From Prevotella sp. UBA7764 (GTDB lineage: Bacteria; Bacteroidota; Bacteroidia; Bacteroidales; Bacteroidaceae): a stretch of 6,398 bases of DNA. The stretch lies in NCBI GenBank assembly GCA_002481295.1, contig DLDU01000014.1, positions 1,636-8,033 on the forward strand, in the 5' to 3' direction. The translations under genes and the position numbers were made by a program. Shown piece by piece: positions 4,422-6,398 of the stretch. How positions within the stretch are numbered: position 1 is the stretch's first letter; each line of letters opens with the position of its first letter. Under the pieces are notes generated by a model. That model saw only the letters and a program-made list of their open reading frames with translations. It ran no database searches and had not been told where the DNA came from.

Positions 4422-6398
4422 ATGAAAGGAAACATTTTCCGCTTGGGTTCCATGGCGATGACCATGGCCCTCGCTACCATGGGGCTTTTCGCCTCTTGTA
4501 GCTCCGACGACACCCTCTCGCAGGGCGGACAGGGTGGAGTGCTCACCGTGAGCGTCACACCGTCCAATGCTGTGAACACCAACACCCGTGCTGCCGCTAC
4601 GGGCGAAATCACGAACGCTACTGAGAACACCGTCAACCGCATCGCCGTCGGTGTGTTCAAAAGCGATGGCTCGGTGGTGAAGATCGTCGACCAAGCTACG
4701 ACGAGCAATGGCGTCGAGCTCACCGCCAGCGATCTGCAGGACGGTGAGAAGGTGCTCGTGGCTGTCAACGCACCGGAGAACACCTTCGAAGGCGTGACAT
4801 CACCCGAGGCCTTCAAGGCCAAGACGCTGACCATCGCCCAGGCACTCTGGGGCGGTACGCACGAAGGGGAAGCCAACGCCGACTCTAAGGCGGACAACAA
4901 CCACATCCCGATGTATGGCGAGGGGGCTATCAGCAACGCCGGTACCCAGACCTTCACGGCCAACATCAATGTCTATCACCTCGTGTCGAAGGTATCCCTG
5001 CAGAGCATCAAGGTAGAACTGAAGGGCGCTTACTCCGCTGCAACCTTCAAGCCCACAGAGATCTTCATGTCCAACGTGCCCAGCGCGCTCGGCTTCTCGA
5101 TGGCCAACACCACCAGCTCTTACACCTATCCTACAGATGGCGTGACCTACGAGAGCGGCGAGCAGACCACCGACGGCCCAGCCAGCACTACTGTGACGGC
5201 TTCGCCTTATCCTTACCTCAGCACCGGCGCTCTCACCGGGGAAGCCTGGACTGCCAACGCTTCCGGTTCCGCCAAGACCTACACCGATAAAGATAAAATG
5301 CCGGTGTTCTACACCATGCCAAACAACAAGACGAATGGTGAGGCCAACGGTGCTACGTTCCTCGTCATCAAGGGTACCTTCACCAACGGCTCTGAGTCTG
5401 GCGTGTGCTACTATCCGGTGTACCTCAACTACAACACCAACAGCAACACCGTGCCTGACGGCGGCACAGAGAAGGTGCTCAGCCCGAACTACAACTACAA
5501 GGTCAACGTCGTGATCAACGGCAAGGGCTCTGACAGTCCTACCAAACCGGTTGACAACAGCGCTGCCACGGTAAACATCTCCGCTCAGGACTTCGTCGAC
5601 GCTAACCAGACTACCAACGTCAACGGCACACAGATCGGCGACTATGTCTTCAACGACGGCACATGGGGACCACTGGAGAACATCTCTTCTACCCATTATC
5701 CTATCGCCGTCATCTTCTCCAACAATCCTTCTAAAGAGGATATTGAAGCAGGATTTAAGCATGGATATGCCATGTCTTTGGTTGCCGCCGGTCCTTCCTG
5801 CCCATGGGCAACCACTGGCGCAACTGGACTGACCACACAGGTTCAGGACAAGCTTTTAACGGACATCGCTGCCATCAAGTCTGATTATAATGGACGTGCA
5901 GAGACTAATAAGGTGCTGGCGCTCGACGATGCCAAGGCAGACAACTATAAAAACTTGAAGACCCTGTATCCTGCCTTCTACTATGCTACCCGTTTCGGAA
6001 CAGCAGAAGTAGGCTATAACGATAATACCGGTTGGGGTACAGATCAACAATCAAGCATGACGGATGGAGGATCAACGGCTTGTGCAGCACCTAAGGGAAC
6101 ATCTGGCTGGTATCTTGGCTCTATTGGTCAGTATTACCTTGTGGCAAAGAACTTAGGTGGTAACATGAGCGACGAGACAGATGCTTCCTGGAAAACAGGT
6201 GGAAGTACGTACTGGTACGTAGAAGGCAAGAGCTTTGACAATGCTGCTGGCGTGAGTAAGTATATCACCGCTGCTGCCGATGCGATGACAGCTGCGAGTG
6301 TAGCCGCTTATACGCCGAATGAGATTAAGTGCGAAACTGGTGGATGGCATTCTACATGGTACTGGACATCCTCTGAGTTTTCCGCCGGTCACGGGTTC
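4422..6398 (+). CDS. Fimbrillin lipoprotein with C-terminal DUF1566/lectin-like domain, probable tip adhesin (3' end missing)
   Basis: The frame is open from the ATG at 4422 to the window edge, 659 residues with no stop. The signal peptide ends in F-A-S-C, so Cys26 would be lipidated. A strand L-T-V-S-V-T-P (41-47) precedes N-T-R-A-A-A-T-G with Arg56, the same likely cut site as in the paralogue at 2054. The fimbrillin part runs to about residue 401: E-N-T-V-N-R-I-A-V-G-V-F (68-79), V-Y-H-L-V-S-K (184-190), Y-T-M-P-N, A-T-F-L-V-I-K-G, Y-P-V-Y-L-N-Y, N-Y-N-Y-K-V and Q-D-F-V-D-A (389-394). The paralogue stops at the equivalent point; this protein continues with I-G-D-Y-V-F-N-D-G-T-W (405-415), H-G-Y-A-M-S-L (447-453), G-W-Y-L-G-S (562-567) and W-Y-W-T-S-S-E (646-652). 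That order is typical of DUF1566-like modules on Bacteroidales surface proteins, with a C-type-lectin-like fold. Perhaps 30-60 residues are missing. A ligand-binding tip role is inference; the ligand is unknown. Confidence 0.85.
   Translation, partial: MKGNIFRLGSMAMTMALATMGLFASCSSDDTLSQGGQGGVLTVSVTPSNAVNTNTRAAATGEITNATENTVNRIAVGVFKSDGSVVKIVDQATTSNGVELTASDLQDGEKVLVAVNAPENTFEGVTSPEAFKAKTLTIAQALWGGTHEGEANADSKADNNHIPMYGEGAISNAGTQTFTANINVYHLVSKVSLQSIKVELKGAYSAATFKPTEIFMSNVPSALGFSMANTTSSYTYPTDGVTYESGEQTTDGPASTTVTASPYPYLSTGALTGEAWTANASGSAKTYTDKDKMPVFYTMPNNKTNGEANGATFLVIKGTFTNGSESGVCYYPVYLNYNTNSNTVPDGGTEKVLSPNYNYKVNVVINGKGSDSPTKPVDNSAATVNISAQDFVDANQTTNVNGTQIGDYVFNDGTWGPLENISSTHYPIAVIFSNNPSKEDIEAGFKHGYAMSLVAAGPSCPWATTGATGLTTQVQDKLLTDIAAIKSDYNGRAETNKVLALDDAKADNYKNLKTLYPAFYYATRFGTAEVGYNDNTGWGTDQQSSMTDGGSTACAAPKGTSGWYLGSIGQYYLVAKNLGGNMSDETDASWKTGGSTYWYVEGKSFDNAAGVSKYITAAADAMTAASVAAYTPNEIKCETGGWHSTWYWTSSEFSAGHGF
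5634..6398 (+). other. DUF1566/C-type-lectin-like module coding region, lower GC than the rest
   Basis: This marks the extra domain of the second fimbrillin (residue 405 onward). Hand counts of GC give 25/60 at 5701-5760, 25/60 at 5941-6000 and 26/60 at 6001-6060, against 42/60 at 901-960 and 41/60 at 4501-4560. Codons such as TTT, TTA, AAT, GAT and TAT become frequent here. The fall is partly gradual, since 5281-5340 already counts 26/60 while 5401-5460 counts 33/60. Cysteines 460, 554 and 637 lie in the module; whether any pair up cannot be told. The module is cut by the window edge just after the W-T-S-S-E motif. Confidence 0.65.

Noticed and set aside
6153..6392. Minus-strand frame at the right edge
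   Set aside because: It lies wholly within the lectin-like module of the second fimbrillin and shows no features of its own.

Overview
The window is part of a type V pilus (Mfa1/FimA-type fimbria) locus from a GC-rich member of the Bacteroidales, most likely Prevotellaceae or a close relative. This rests on protein families that are almost confined to Bacteroidota (DUF3575, DUF3868, Mfa1-like fimbrillins, FimB/Mfa2 anchors). It also rests on three lipoprotein signal peptides, A-rich leaders without clear Shine-Dalgarno sequences, and the absence of sigma70-type promoters. The genus is an inference from base composition and gene order only.

Layout: all five genes lie on the + strand. (1) 1-513: the 3'-most part of a DUF3575 outer-membrane beta-barrel gene; only the start of its signal peptide is missing. 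(2) 583-1995: a DUF3868 protein with an N-terminal domain, an OmpA-like central domain and C-terminal TPR-like helices. (3) 2054-3310: a fimbrillin lipoprotein, the probable shaft subunit. (4) 3478-4341: a FimB/Mfa2-type lipoprotein, the probable anchor. (5) 4422 to the right edge: a second fimbrillin whose Mfa1-like part is followed by an extra C-terminal domain of the DUF1566/C-type-lectin-like kind, so probably a tip or accessory adhesin; its stop codon is outside the window.

The gaps are short (69, 58, 167 and 80 bases), which suggests one operon. The only large gap, between shaft and anchor, holds a two-sided array of a 9-base ATCTGTGA-like unit that can fold into a hairpin and could set the shaft-to-anchor ratio.

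Inferred working model: fimbrillin precursors are exported, lipidated and moved to the cell surface. A protease cuts both fimbrillins at a near-identical Thr-Arg/Ala-Ala-Ala-Thr-Gly site about 30 residues after the lipidated cysteine. This removes a beta strand and opens a groove for strand exchange. The Mfa2-like protein lacks this site and stays lipid-anchored. The DUF3575/DUF3868 pair would act at the outer membrane in a role not yet defined. The most notable element is the fifth gene, in which a lectin-like module of lower GC content begins almost exactly where its paralogue ends.
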